From the NCBI GenBank assembly GCA_946406115.1, contig OX291561.1, positions 8,734,273 through 8,798,272 of the forward strand: 64,000 nt of DNA, given 5' to 3'. Both the position numbers and the translations under genes were made by a program. The DNA comes from Apoda limacodes (Eukaryota; Arthropoda; Insecta; Lepidoptera; Limacodidae). Position 1 is the stretch's first letter. Each line of letters starts with the position of its first letter. Of the stretch, positions 1 through 11,377 are shown in pieces. A model generated the notes under the pieces. It searched no databases, was not told the DNA's origin, and worked only from the letters and a program-made list of their open reading frames with translations.

Positions 1-1380
1 GCATGCGGTATAGGCTAGACCGCAAAAATACGCCGTTTTTGTGCAAATATAAACTATAGCATCTAAAGGATTGAAAAAAATATATGTTATAAAACTTATT
101 TTTGTTTAGTGCATTACGTTAGTGAGAGATTTTCATTCATTGTATTTAATGAAATAAAAAATCTGGAAGTGACCACTGTGTTTTGCATTTGCTTGTAATG
201 AAAGTTGGTTGAATAATTAGAATAGCTTGTTATCTAGTGCATTGACTCTAAGTTGTAGCAAAAAGTCATAAAATGTGACTACAAAACGGTAATAACGTTA
301 ATTTCCATTCAAAAAAATTAAAAGTTTCAAGGCGTTATTACGGTATAAATTAATTAAGAAGTATATAACATATATATCTCATAGTAATGTATATCACATT
401 ATCTAATGATATATAGTGCATTTACATACACAACGTTAGAATTACAGAAATTAGCTTTCTGGCCTATATCGCCCTCTTAAATCGCTTTCTTGTGAGTCTG
501 TCTGTCGGTTCTTTCAACGGTTTTTTTCAATTCCTCCTGTAATCCAATCCTGCTGGAATTTTGCAAACAGCCTCAGTTCTGAAGACATCACAATATAATA
601 TATGTATTCAATATCACGGTAGATCTAATATGGCCGCCACCACAAAATGGCGGACTACCTGTTTCTGTAGATATCCCTCCACATGGGTATCAAAATAAAG
701 TGTATGATGAGTAAAAAACAATACAACTTTTAACTATTTAAGATACAAAATAGTGGATATAACAAAATGGCGGAACACTCGCTTCTTCACGACCACCTCG
801 ACATGGGTATCAAATGAAAAGTTATGCAAAATTTATCCACTAAAGATGTAAAATGGGGGTTCGAATTTGTATAAAATTATTCGATTTCTAAGCTTAATTT
901 AAATTGGTATTTTATTAAGATTTACGTGTTTCGCCGGTTTTGAAAAATAATTCCTTACGGGGCAAACCAGGGGATAAAGATTGGTATTAGAATTCCGTGA
1001 TTTTCGTAAATAAATTATAAACTTTATTTACGAGCTTTTTTTTTCTCAAATGTCTACGTGGACGAATGTCGGAGAAAAATGCTAGTAGGTATAAGTATAT
1101 TATATAAATAAAAGAGTAAAAGACTGATTGATATATCAAAAAACAGCCTGGCGAAGGACTTGAAATTTTGCGATTCTTTTATAAGTAGGCGAGCAATAAA
1201 AAAAGGATTTTGCTCAATTTAGATTTCGCTCAGGGAGTAAAATCGGGGTTAGAATTTTTACCACAATAAATAGTAGGTATTTAGCTTTTAGGTTGAAAAT
1301 TAAATATTAGGAAAAATTTTTTTATGGCTTATATTTAGTCAGCAGACTCAACTATTTGCCGATTGAGGAAAAGTTATTCT
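1..1380. other. AT-rich intergenic DNA
   Basis: No coding frame of interest. Around 630-830 there is an imperfect direct repeat: two units about 125 bp apart, each with an AAATGGCGG core followed by ACATGGGTATCAAA. This looks like a decayed dispersed or tandem repeat. The rest is AT-rich sequence in which I see nothing. Confidence 0.5.
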
Positions 1381-1389
1381 TATCTTAAT

Positions 1390-1615
1390 ATATATAAATC
1401 TCGTGTCACAATGTTTGTCCTCAATGGACTCCTAAACTACTGAACCGATTTTGATCAAACTTCGTAAATATCTGTTATTTGATCCAACTTAAAAGATAGG
1501 ATAGTTTTTATCTCGATATGTCAAGTGCGAGCCGGACTCGGGCACTATAGGTAAAAACCAACTTTCGCCGGGTACAGAGGGACGGCAGCGGAACAACGTT
1601 CGCCGGGACAGCTAG
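1390..1615 (-). repeat. RTE-like retroelement tail
   Basis: The segment ends in CGCCGGGACAGCTAGTA and contains a stretch resembling CTGAACCGATTTTGATCAAA, a combination common in lepidopteran RTE-like 3' ends. The same sequence occurs inverted at 34933-35022, which supports a dispersed repeat. It has no coding capacity. Family assignment is by memory. Confidence 0.6.
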
Positions 1616-3970
1616 TAAATTATATATCCTTGTGTTACGTGCCGGTTATATAGTGTGTTTCTAAAGAAAATGAGTCATAGTTTTTTATAAGGTTAGTTTC
1701 GCCACCATTGACGTCCATTCATATCTTAGAGTTCAAAGAACGAACCACACATACAACACAAGGATAGTAACTGCAAATATTTGACAAGAATCGTGATTAG
1801 AATAAATACATCGGTTTTTGTACCCTATCTAGAATGTTCGACTACTAGTCACGTGCTTTGTGGTAAATGTACGTGGTACATTTATCTGTGGCATTTACAA
1901 AATTAGATACGGAAACTGGAAAACCAGCGCACAGTGGATAGAAAATACCATTTGTGGGATATTTTAAAAAAATAAAGAAATCTTACTATGCATTTTTGTG
2001 TAAAGCTAGTATTTTGGCGAAAAAAAAATAAATTTTAATTTTTTTTAGGAACGTGACCGAAAATGCTCTTCCATTCATCATTCGTCTCAGGCTTAAACCA
2101 CTTGCGCCCATCAGTCAGTTGTAAATGGTTTTTTACCGCTTAAGATAAAATAATATAATATATTAATAATAATATTGATTTTTTCAATTCTTTTTTTTCT
2201 GTCACTTATTGAAATTTATTATTTATTTTCTTGTGTGGAATAAAAATGTTTAAAAAAGCTAACAAAAAGCATATTAATATTAACAATTTGAATGTCTGAG
2301 ATACCATCATAGCAAAAGATCTCGGAACTGTACTGACTTAATATGATAAGTAATGAAGAATGCTGGAGCTTCAACCATTTTACATTTTGTTTGAAACTGT
2401 CATCTCCTCATTTATAGATAATATACAAAAGTTTTAAATAAATAATTATAATAAGATAAATAGGTTTTAATTTGACTATTTACCCAATTTTTATGATATG
2501 GTTTGTTTTTTTGCAAAAAAATAAAGGGGTCATTAAGTATCGAGCAGGTAGACAAATCAATTACTGGATCAGCGAATCAAAGGGTTGCAGCAATTTCAGA
2601 GTGAGATAAAAAATGAAGGAATCAATCACAATGGTCGAATTCAGTATCATTAACATAGGTACAGGACACACGTCAGGTTTACTTATTTACTGTTTGCTGT
2701 CAGTGGTTGCTGCTTTTATATCGAGTTAAGTGATACCATGTTTTGAGTGTTAGCTATTATCGAATTTTTTGTTCTTTAGTAAAATCTACCATTTTACTAA
2801 GTTTACAAAATTGGAATAATTTACTGCCTTATAGTAAAAAGACTGTACAGTCCTTAAGGACATTGTAGAAATTACTGAAACAATCTCACAAAATGGCACT
2901 ATGACGCCAATCGTCATGAAAGAGGGTATAAACTTTCATACTTCGTATCTTTAACCTTAAAGATGCCATTGAATTGTTTCCATAACTTAACTGTGGTAGT
3001 TATCTAATGTTGACAGAAACGTGTGTCATAAAAAAAATACTACTCGTATCCATTAAAAAAACTGCTATAACTTCATTGAAAATTGTTATTTTTAAGTTTT
3101 CATTATTGTACAAAGCAAGTTAAATGCCCAATGTTTCACAGATCCTATATAAAATGCGTTCTATATAAAAGTTCTGTTTTTGAAAATAACAAATAGACGA
3201 ATATAAAAAAATGTCTTTTTATGTTTAAAAGTAGAACAAAGGGTTAATTTTCATATACTTTAATATGAAGCTTAATGGTAACTTGTACACTGAGATCAAG
3301 ATTAGCAAGTATATATAAAAATAGGCATAGATGTACTGCTAAAATGGCGTGGTTCCGAGGATTTCCGAAGCTATTCCTTTGCCATGGTGATGCCTGAACA
3401 CTCATATTATTAGAATCCATAAAACATATGTTAAGCGTTTCTAAGCGTTGGTTTATTGGTTAAGATATAAGAGTTTGAATAAAAAGCTGTAAAGAAAAAA
3501 TCATTGTATTGATAATTAGAGTAGACTTACATCAAAAACCGTTCAAAAAGTAAACTTATTTTTTACTCTTGCCTATGTCCACGAAAATAAATACTTCGTT
3601 CCACAGTGCGGCGGAAGTTTTCTTGGCCCTGCATTGTATGTATATGGGTTCTCTTTAGGCGAAATCAATGGTTTTTGTCACGTACCTGGAGCTATTTTTA
3701 TCTTAGCCTTGTTTAGAGGCGTAATGACACTGTTACTAGTAATAAGTAACGAGTTGTTACACAAAAGATATTGTGATAAGTTTGCTTTGTTATCGCAATA
3801 TAGTATGTAGTTAAGCGTGGTGCAGGCAGCGTAGACAAGAAAAGGAATGTACGAAGGTAACAATTTATGTAATTTGTGGTGCGAAGACTATTGTTATTAT
3901 ATTAGTACCTGACTATTGATGAGGATATGGAAACCAATCTAAGAAGCACATTATCATTATTAGTCACCGC
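1616..3970. other. AT-rich intergenic DNA
   Basis: More than 2 kb of AT-rich sequence with only short chance reading frames. I see no splice-flanked coding segment, no inverted repeats of note and no recognised element. Confidence 0.5.
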
Positions 3971-4182
3971 TAGGGTTGTGGAATGAGCTCCCTGCCAAGG
4001 TTTTCTCTAAAGACTTACAGTATGGGGTTCTACAAGAAAGAAGTTATTAGATTTTTGAAGGGTCGGCAACACGCGAGTGATACCTCTGGTTTTTCAAGCG
4101 TCCATAGGCTACGGTGACCGCTTACCATCGGGCGGACCGTAAGCTTTTTTGCCATCTTAGTGGTTTATAACGAAAAAAAAAC
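3971..4182 (+). mobile_element. LINE-A 3' end fragment
   Basis: The last 200 bp of the LINE-A family: GGAATGAGCTCCCTGCCAAG, then AAGAAAGAAGTTATTAGATT, then ACCGCTTACCATC and a terminal A run after TTAGTGGT. It aligns with the 3' end of the longest copy near 41760-41956. It is 5' truncated and carries no domain. Confidence 0.85.
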
Positions 4183-4314
4183 TAGCTTTTCGTTTGAAAA
4201 AATCACGGACAACTAAGTACAAAAGAAACTAGCCACTGCAAATGATAAATAAATAATAGATAATTATTATGAAAAGTTATAAAAGTTATAACAGCTTTGT
4301 CAATGTCAATTTGC

Positions 4315-4460
4315 TTTCTAACCGACTTCAAAGAAGTAGGAGGTTCTATTTATGTATGTCCACCGATTTCTCAGTTAATTATACCCGTATCAAAAAAAAA
4401 CACTCTTTTACTCGAAAGAGTTAGAATTAGAGTTAATTAGAGTATGCACTCTTAAAGTGG
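4315..4460 (+). repeat. Dispersed repeat with AACCGACTTCAAA end
   Basis: Begins AACCGACTTCAAAGAAG and continues with GGAGGTTCTATTTATGTATG. This is the terminus of a common lepidopteran inverted-repeat element also seen at 22287-22550 and, inverted, near 9620-9895. Only one end is present. Confidence 0.55.
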
Positions 4461-4937
4461 TTCCATTGTCACGAAGTCAGGATTTGATGATGGAAATGAA
4501 ATGAGGGAAATCAAGAGCAAAAGACCGTTTCTTATAGGCTATTTCAAGTTATTATTATGTATGTAGGTATACTTCGTTGTTTGTAACCCGATTTTGATGT
4601 ATTTTACATATATTGACTTTTTGAAATAAGAAAGCTTTTAGCTGGATATGGTTTTACCAACAAAAATATCAGAATTCTCAATATAGTCATTGTTTTGCTC
4701 CCCAGGAGATATTTTCCTAAAAACGGTGTAACACATATTTAAGTCTTAATTTATACCCTAAGGCCAAATACCATAGATATAGAATGTACAAGATCAACCA
4801 TGCCAAATGAAAAACGAAACAGAGAAAAAATTGCAAATGTGTGAGTGGAATAGTGTTGTCAAACAACACTATCGATAATTTTACCTGCACAAAATTATTG
4901 CAAACTAGCGCGCTGGTGAAATTAATTATTACCTATG

Positions 4938-5056
4938 CAGCGTTTACACTCGCGCCACGCAGCCTCGGAACGCGTTGTCGGACAAAGCAAACTGTTTACA
5001 CGCTTGTGCTCGTACATGTGCCCAATAACATAGCGTTGAATGCAAGAGTGTAAACA
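4938..5056. repeat. Small MITE-like element
   Basis: A 119-bp segment bounded by a perfect 10-bp inverted repeat, GTTTACACTC at the left and GAGTGTAAAC at the right, more GC-rich than its surroundings. Just upstream, near 4850-4872, is a perfect hairpin with 10-bp arms (ATAGTGTTGT). No clear target duplication was found, so this is tentative. Confidence 0.35.
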
Positions 5057-5104
5057 TACCATTAGAACCTTAACTATTAGAAATATAATCACGTCTTATA
5101 GGAA

Positions 5105-6562
5105 ATTTAAAAATCTAATCACTTACTTCTTAAAGAACCCCATATCGTAGTCCCTCGAGAAAACCTCAGCAGGGTGCTTATTCCACAACTTAAGCGTTCG
5201 CGGGAGTAAGTTCCTCTCAAACCGCACTGTTTGTGACCATTTAGGTTACGAAGAGTGAGAATGAATTCACTGTCGATGGCGAGCGTAGCGATGGTAGAAA
5301 GTAGCTGTGGAAATTATTTAAGCAATTCCTCAAAACACAGAACATATTATACAAGCGGTAGAATACACACAGGGAGGCAAAATCTCTCCTCAGACTTAAA
5401 CGTTCGATACGACTTGTGATTTTGGGATCGTCGACGATTCTTACTGCTCGTCGTTGAACCGAATTAAAAGTGCTAAGCTGGTATCCAGACTTGTGATTTG
5501 TATAGCAACAACCTTTGCCCTGAGGTGAAGCATAGTTTCGCTCTGTTGAGTACTCCTGGTTTCTTGGACGCCAGCTTCACCTTGGTTTCCAAATGGTCGC
5601 GAAACTGGATATAGCTGGAGATGTCAACACCAAAGATCCCTATACACTTTTAGATGGTAAGTGCTGTGTTCTGGATTGTAGGATCACAGTAAATGGGATT
5701 TTCTTAGCGGTGAACGCGCGTCTTGTGTCTTTATTGGGTTGAATCCTGAAACGCTTAACGCCCGCCGTGGAGATTTCTGGCATAGTCTTACCGCATCACG
5801 GTAAAGTAGGTGGTACAGCTTCTTCGTTATTGATATTCGAGTTTGAGGCAATGAGACTGCCCAGTAAATCGGCTTTCTCTTTGGCACTATGGGAGAATCA
5901 GTTTTTCGCTGTGGTGAACGACCACTGCCAAAAGTTTCCCTTGGCAGCTTAACAAGCGACCAGAAAGCACGACTCCCAGAGGGATAACTAGCAAGTCGCC
6001 CACCTATTTTGCCGATGAATTGGAACATAGCTCTGGCGGTTACTTTCTTACTGAACTTCGAGGCAGCATTTAATTTGTGTTTTAACTCAGACGTATTCAG
6101 ATCCTTATTGATCGAACCGTGATCCAAACCTCATATGCAGTTTGCTTGAGAATTTTAGCTTCTTTACAAGACCTATTAAACCACAGTCTTTTTTTGACAT
6201 CGGCAGCTACTCGAGGGTTAGAAATGTTTTATTCCATGCCAGCGAAGATTGTCTCAGTGACTGCGGCTGAGCAGGTGTCAGGATCTTCTGAGCTGAAGCA
6301 GAGCTGCCTCCACGGGTACGATGCATAAAAATCCCACAATCCATCACAATCTGCTGACTTATAATGCCACACACAACGCCAATTAATTGGCGCAGAGGAG
6401 ACGGTTAGTGTGCATGACACTTGATTCCGGGCGAGAGAGTGGTCAAAGGAGCCAAGAGGCGCATCCACTGAGAGGGAATATCAGTTCGGACGTGTAGTTA
6501 GCACTCCTAGCCTCTATATCATGTATGCTCGATGGAGAAAGTACCAGTTGAGAGAATTTTGT
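5105..6562 (-). pseudogene. LINE-A copy lacking the RT core
   Basis: Truncated LINE-A on the minus strand. Reading leftward it has the end of the APE-type endonuclease (PLGSFDHSL, equivalent to the SDH motif), the linker (YASYPWRQLCFSSEDPD), the segment leading into reverse transcriptase, then a jump to the post-RT region (GFNPIKTQDA) and the C-terminal region. Compared with the copy at 38.9-41.9 kb, the RT fingers and palm are missing: the frame passes from RRALS directly to the residues matching RFNPTKTQ. Both termini of the element are truncated, and in-frame stops break it elsewhere. It cannot encode a working enzyme. Confidence 0.8.
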
Positions 6563-6920
6563 TTGAGTAATTGTAAAGAATAAAAACCAAATTTAATTAA
6601 TACGTCTCAATTTTTTTTATTGAAAGTATCTAAATTTAACAAATTTAACATTATTTAGTAATAATACTAAAACTATAAGAACATTAAATATAGAAACTAT
6701 TTGTAAGTAGACTTCTGGTGAACAAAACACCGTCATAAAAACCAAGTATTTTATATTATTTTTCATCATGCAACCTCTTACAATTCACCCCCACCGTGCG
6801 CGTAATACATATTACATTTCTTACTAATTCTATAAATGTGGCTCGAACGGCGCGTACGATGCGGACAAATGTGCGATCACCTTTGGATGGCTATGAATAA
6901 TTATCTTATTAATATTCTAT
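6563..6920. other. AT-rich intergenic DNA
   Basis: About 360 bp with no reading frame or repeat that I recognise, between a LINE-A fragment and a SINE. Confidence 0.5.
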
Positions 6921-7222
6921 ACATGTATAATTACCCAACACTTCACGTCCCAAGTGGCGGAGGTTCGAACCCCGGGGACGGCGTGTACCAATGAGTCTTT
7001 TTTTACTTTCTTAAGTACACGGATTTACACCACTGGTTTTTCGGTGAAGGAAAACATCGTGAGGAAACCTGCATACGTCAAGAAAAAAAAAAGACGTATG
7101 TGAAGTCCACAATCCGCACTGGGCCCGAGTGTGGACTGTGGCCCAATCACCCTCGCTTATGAGGGTAGGCCGTGCCCCAGCAGTGGGGACGTATGAAGGC
7201 TGGCAAGCACATGTATAATTAC
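6921..7222 (+). mobile_element. tRNA-related SINE with 14-bp target duplication
   Basis: The body, 6935-7208, carries a Pol III B-box-like GGTTCGAACC at 6962-6971, followed by GGAAAACATCGTGAGGAAAC and GTGCCCCAGCAGTGGGGACG, hallmarks of a common lepidopteran SINE. The flanks ACATGTATAATTAC (6921-6934 and 7209-7222) are identical, giving a perfect 14-bp target-site duplication. There is no box A, so it is 5' truncated. A related copy at 53.5 kb keeps box A. Confidence 0.85.
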
Positions 7223-7224
7223 AT

Positions 7225-7575
7225 ATATCGATACTGAAGCCGTCGGTCGCCACCTTGTCAAGCTCTATGGTAACTAAATGTCTATATATTTTACACAAAA
7301 TAGTCTCCAAATCCTTATTTAACAACGAAATAATGGTACTCAGTAAATCTAGACAAAAAAAAAATGCAAATTTTGTATCTAAAAAATATTTTAAATATTA
7401 ATGACGGATTACAGAAAGAAAAAAGAAAATTCCAGTCACAGTAAACAAATGACGACCTTACCGGATCTTATCGCGGGAGACATTGACATATGCACCTATT
7501 TTCTTCTGTCTTATTTTGTCTCGGGCTCTATGCACTTAATTTGGATTTCTTGCTTCCACACTTTATTGGTCTTTT
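7225..7575 (+). repeat. Degenerate tandem duplication, unit 1
   Basis: Starts at TATCGATACTGAAGCC and ends at CTTTATTGGTCTTTT. The same order of blocks recurs in unit 2 (7706-8202): TTTTACACAAAA, then AGAAAATTCCA, then GCACTTAATTTG. Divergence and indels are considerable, so the duplication is old. No coding function is visible. Confidence 0.6.
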
Positions 7576-7660
7576 TTTTTCTTGTGCGGAGATTGAACCT
7601 GCACCACTCGTTTCCGTAGATAGTCTTCACTACCAACAGAGCCAAGGAGCCGTCAAACGT
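7576..7660 (-). mobile_element. tRNA-derived SINE fragment
   Basis: Minus-strand remnant: TGTGCGGAGATTGAACC is a decayed complement of a B box and ACAGAGCCAAGGAG of a box A. It resembles the better preserved SINE at 26980-27185. It lies at the end of tandem unit 1. Confidence 0.5.
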
Positions 7661-7705
7661 ATATATCTTTGCCGGAAAACGAACTCCTAATAGACTTTAT
7701 TATCA

Positions 7706-8202
7706 ATATCGATACGCATGACGTCAGTGCTAAGTCAATCTTTATCGTAACTAAATGATTACATATTTTACACAAAACATCCCCCAAATCTTGATTTAGC
7801 AATGAAATATGGTATTAAATCAAGAGTATAATGTATAAACTACAATTCAAATTCATTTTTACGTTAATTTTTCGGATAAATTCGATAAAATATAATTAAC
7901 AAACAAAGCAGTAAAAAATCATAAATCACCGGTAAAACGTGTATTTATTCGGATTATTGCGACTTGAAACGTCACATTGGCTCTCAAAATAGATACCAAA
8001 TTTACAATTTAAATATTCTAAAATATAAATCAAGGATTCAAGGAGGAAAACAGAAAATTCCAATCGCTATAAAATAGACCCGCCGATATCGCCGCTTATC
8101 AATGTAATTATTGTCACATTCGGCCATTTTCTTTTATCTCATTTTCTCATGGGCACTATGCACTTAATTTGAATTTCTCGCTCCCACGCTTTATTGGTCT
8201 TT
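7706..8202 (+). repeat. Degenerate tandem duplication, unit 2
   Basis: Second unit of the duplication that begins at 7225. Matching blocks lie about 480 bp away at the left and 630 bp away at the right, because this unit holds roughly 140 extra bases near 7835-7975. It ends at the same CTTTATTGGTCTTTT block as unit 1. Confidence 0.6.
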
Positions 8203-8280
8203 TGAACGTAGTAAAAAAATCCTATGTCTATCCCAAATACCAATTTATGCATTTAACATACATACCTTTTACTCCTACCC

Positions 8281-8500
8281 TAAGTGGAGCAATCGCAGGG
8301 CTGACCTTCTTGTTTTGTACAAGGCTATGGCAAACATCGACTGGAGCGACGAGGTCTGTACTGGTGACGTTGTGGAGCGACGGCAAAGAGGAGATCTCCT
8401 GCCAGGCGAGGTGTTATGCCTGGGGACTGCCGTGGTCTACTTCGGTTTCTTTATATACTGAACTGCGAAGCAAACTTCGATAGCGCGATGTGGAGCGTGA
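8281..8500 (+). other. GC-richer fragment, possible LINE linker remnant
   Basis: About 220 bp with higher GC content and a frame reading SNRRADLLVLYKAMANIDW, similar in style to the linker between endonuclease and reverse transcriptase in LINEs. An RT remnant starts about 350 bp downstream, so both could belong to one old element. This is a guess from composition and position. Confidence 0.25.
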
Positions 8501-8849
8501 CGTCAGCTTTGCTTGTAGCGATACGATATGGTCCGCTTCAACGTAAACAGGGCAGTGCCTAACAAAAGGCGTAAGCGCTGCACCTGCAATTTAATATATT
8601 CGACTTAGTTCAATACATAAATTTATAACATCAAAAAAAAACATAACATGAAAAAAAATTAAACAGGAAGGCAAACAAGTCAACAAGGAGCAATTTAAAT
8701 ACTACCGTTAACAAGTTAAACCACTATATAATACTATGACAAATACAATAAATCTATTCAGTTCTATTTGCCTAGATCCTTCCGCTTTTTGGAAATATGT
8801 ACATGTTAACCAACAAAATCACGGTAAACTGATCTTCTGCGAATACGTA

Positions 8850-9405
8850 TATAAAAACAACACCGTGAGAACAGAGCGCAGTTGATGCATTTGCTGAAAT
8901 TTTCGCCTCCATGTTTTTAAAAGCGGCTCTGTCCCCTGACTATTACATCCAAACAGACAAATTAAGCGAATCCGAATTTAAGTACGCAGCAAAGCGATTA
9001 AAGCCGTTTTCTTCCATGGGTCCTGTCGACATACCACCATTTGTGCTTACGGAATGTGCTTTCGTTTAAGCCACACATCTACACTCTTTCTATCACAACC
9101 TGTCCCCATCTATCCCATTTGAAGCTTTCTAAGGTCACACCTGTGCCTAAACAATCGCTGAAACATAATTTTGACCAACAACGACCCATTGCCGTCCTTT
9201 TAGTAATCGCGAAAACCTTTAAATTGATTTTAGCTAACCACATTAGCTCACAAACCAAGGTTCAGCTAGACGATGCTCAACACGGATTTAGAGTGGGCCG
9301 GTCCACCACTACCAACTATATTAATTTTGTTAATTACACACAGACTCAATTGGACAGACGGGCAAGCAGGTAAAAGCGGCCTACTTTGACTTCCAAAAAA
9401 ACTTC
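8850..9405 (+). pseudogene. Non-LTR reverse transcriptase, N-terminal remnant
   Basis: Two frames read a LINE reverse transcriptase. First comes DAFAEIFASMF and KRLKPFSSMGPVDIPPF, equivalent to the LKxxSSxGPDxIP motif. Then come KVTPVPKQ, QRPIAVLLVIAKTFKLIL, QHGFRVGRSTTTN and finally AAYFDFQK, which is motif A with its catalytic Asp. The gene stops at 9405, where a TTAA-bounded insertion begins, and resumes near 9896. A frameshift near 9041 separates the first two blocks. The family is Jockey-like in general character; the exact clade is undetermined. Confidence 0.75.
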
Positions 9406-9604
9406 TTAACAAAACCAACAACCGGCTTCAAAAAGATGCATTCCAGTTTGAAATTGGTTTCATGCAGGTTGAAGTGTGTTATAAACTGTTAGGTACATAG
9501 ACACCAACTTCAAACTGTAACTCAGATCAGATTTTTGGAAATAAGTCAATATTTTTACCTTTTTAGTGCATCTTTTTGAAGCCGGTTGTTTTTTTTTTTG
9601 TTAA
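9406..9604. mobile_element. TTAA-flanked inverted-repeat element
   Basis: A 191-bp element (9410-9600) lies between TTAA at 9406-9409 and TTAA at 9601-9604. The ends are inverted: AACCGGCTTCAAAAAGATGC at the left and the complement GCATCTTTTTGAAGCCGGTT at the right. TTAA duplication is typical of the piggyBac superfamily, although the terminal bases here are not the usual CCC. It interrupts a reverse transcriptase pseudogene. Confidence 0.65.
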
Positions 9605-9895
9605 AAAGTTTTTATTTTTTGCTTTGGAGTGACGAATTAAAAGACGTACACTAGAAACATCCATACTCGTAACAACATTGTATACAATCATCAACATAAA
9701 AAAATAAAGACAACAAAATACACTATAATTGTTTTCTCATGGATGCCATTGTCAGAACTGAAACCAAAATTGAAATGGGACCACACGGGCAGCACCAGCT
9801 TTCAAATAAAGAAAGAATAATCGAAATCGGTTCACCCAGTCGAAAGTTCGGAGGGAACTAACATAAAAAAATGTTCCCCTTTTTTTAAATCGGTT
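9605..9895 (-). repeat. Dispersed repeat related to 22287-22550
   Basis: On the complementary strand this matches 22287-22550: the blocks TTTTCTCATGGATGCCATT, TGAAATGGGACCAC and TTCACCCAGTCGAAAGTTC are shared. It ends AAATCGGTTAAAAAG, a decayed AACCGATTT-type terminus. With the element at its left it forms a compound insertion of about 490 bp in the RT pseudogene. Confidence 0.6.
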
Positions 9896-10250
9896 AAAAA
9901 GCTTTTGACAGGGTTGTTAACGACATGCTTTTGGCTAAGCTTTCAGTGTTCGGTTTTTCAATAGCAATCGGATATAAACCGAGTCTCGGCTAGGAGGGAT
10001 ATTAATCACCTACACTTCAACACTAATAAGTGCAAAGTGATGACATTCACAAGATTTACCTCCTACGCACCACGACTATTACCTTCAGGCAGTGTACTGA
10101 CCAGAGGCAATGAAATACGTGATGTAGGCCTAATTCGTATTCCAGGACTGTAGACATTGACAACATGACATTTTCTATCAGGTCTGCCCCCCCCCCCCCC
10201 CAATCCAAAAGCTGGCTACGCCCATGCCAGCATGCGCACACGCACCACGG
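9896..10250 (+). pseudogene. Non-LTR reverse transcriptase, C-terminal remnant
   Basis: Continuation of the RT interrupted at 9405. It resumes at the residues expected just after motif A (VVNDMLLAKLSVFGFS), then skips the region with the catalytic ADD motif and reads INHLHFNTNKCKVMTFTR and RLLPSGSVLTRGNEIRDVGL, typical of the post-palm part of LINE RTs. Several stops and frame changes occur. A run of 14 C near 10188 lies in the decayed tail. A downstream frame to about 10370 may be the C-terminus, but this is not clear. Confidence 0.7.
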
Positions 10251-10370
10251 GTAACGCGTCCACCCCACGTACGCTTGCGCTCCTTGACTCCCTTATATCA
10301 TCAAAAGACGTAGATCTGTTCCAATTTACAACTCGGCAAAACGTATTCAACGCCACAAATGCCTATGTAT

Positions 10371-10839
10371 CGGCTGTTAAAGATAGTTTATGTTTCATTT
10401 ATGTATGTTTCAATGTTTTATTTATGTTTTTCTTTAAATCGAATAATAAGTTTGTATTTTTTTACGTATACATTGTGTATAATTAAAAATTGTCAGTATT
10501 ATAAGTGTATTAAATTAAAATTTAGGTTAATAGTAGTTAATAAACGTTTTGGTGCAAACCCGGTAGTTTATAAATGTATACGAATAAACAATTTTTTTTT
10601 CATCAAACCCATACGTATCTATGGATAGGTCTTCAAAAATGATATTGAGGTTTCAAACATAATTTTTTTCTAAACTGAATATTTTCCGCGAGAGACACTT
10701 CCAAAGTGGTAAAATGTGTGTCCCTCCCCTGTAACTTCTAAAATAAGAGAATGATAAAACTAAAAAAAATATATGATATACATTACCATGCAAACTTCCA
10801 CCAAAAATTGGTTTGAACGAGTCCTTGTAACTCGTTTTT
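10371..10839. other. AT-rich intergenic DNA
   Basis: AT-rich sequence with chance frames only. Nothing recognised. Confidence 0.5.
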
Positions 10840-10939
10840 TTTTTAATACGTCAGAAATCGTAAACCGCAATTTATTTTTCGTTCAATTAACTCAAATATA
10901 AAAATAAAAAAAAACATATTTTTTGTTTGTGTTTGTAAA

Positions 10940-11003
10940 GTACGTAAATGGTGGTAGGTACGGAACCCTCGGTGCGTGAGTCCAACTCGCACTTGGCCGG
11001 TTT
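10940..11003 (+). repeat. GGTACGGAACCCT repeat, terminal part
   Basis: Reads GGTACGGAACCCTCGG and ends in CGCACTTGGCCGGTTTTT, the right end shared by the 5S-module element at 47591-47841 and the family member at 21265-21552. Only the end is preserved. Confidence 0.7.
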
Positions 11004-11009
11004 TTCTTA

Positions 11010-11155
11010 CTTGTCTTACATATTTTGTAAGCCTAAAACCAATACTATAACTGTATTTCACACGGACGAACAGCTACAATGGCTTTCCGTATAAATCCCA
11101 CGCCGGCGCCGATAACCGCATTTAGCACAGGCGGCGCCGCGGGCGAAAGCTAGTA
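11010..11155 (-). repeat. RTE-like tail
   Basis: Ends with GGCGCCGCGGGCGAAAGC followed by TAGTA, the signature of the RTE-like tail family (compare 55785-56030 and, inverted, 59668). Noncoding remnant. Confidence 0.55.
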
Positions 11156-11377
11156 AAGAGATAAAGGGTGCAGAAATCAATTAGAACTTTTCTGATAAAT
11201 AAATTACGGAATATGACTTCAAATACTCATTATATTGTTTACGTTGTTAAGTTCATTTAGTTTAATCATATCAGTGCAGTGATTGTCGGTGTTTGACCTA
11301 GTTTATTTGTTTATGATACTTACTGTGTATTGTAAATGCATAAAACAATTTTATTCTAAGAATAATAATCATTTTAT

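Noticed and set aside
5767..5952. Plus-strand frame in the 5-6.5 kb LINE-A copy
   Set aside because: Antisense shadow of the minus-strand LINE-A frames.
6950..6985. Possible tRNA gene because of GGTTCGAACC
   Set aside because: No box A and no cloverleaf around it; the body and the 14-bp target duplication show a SINE.
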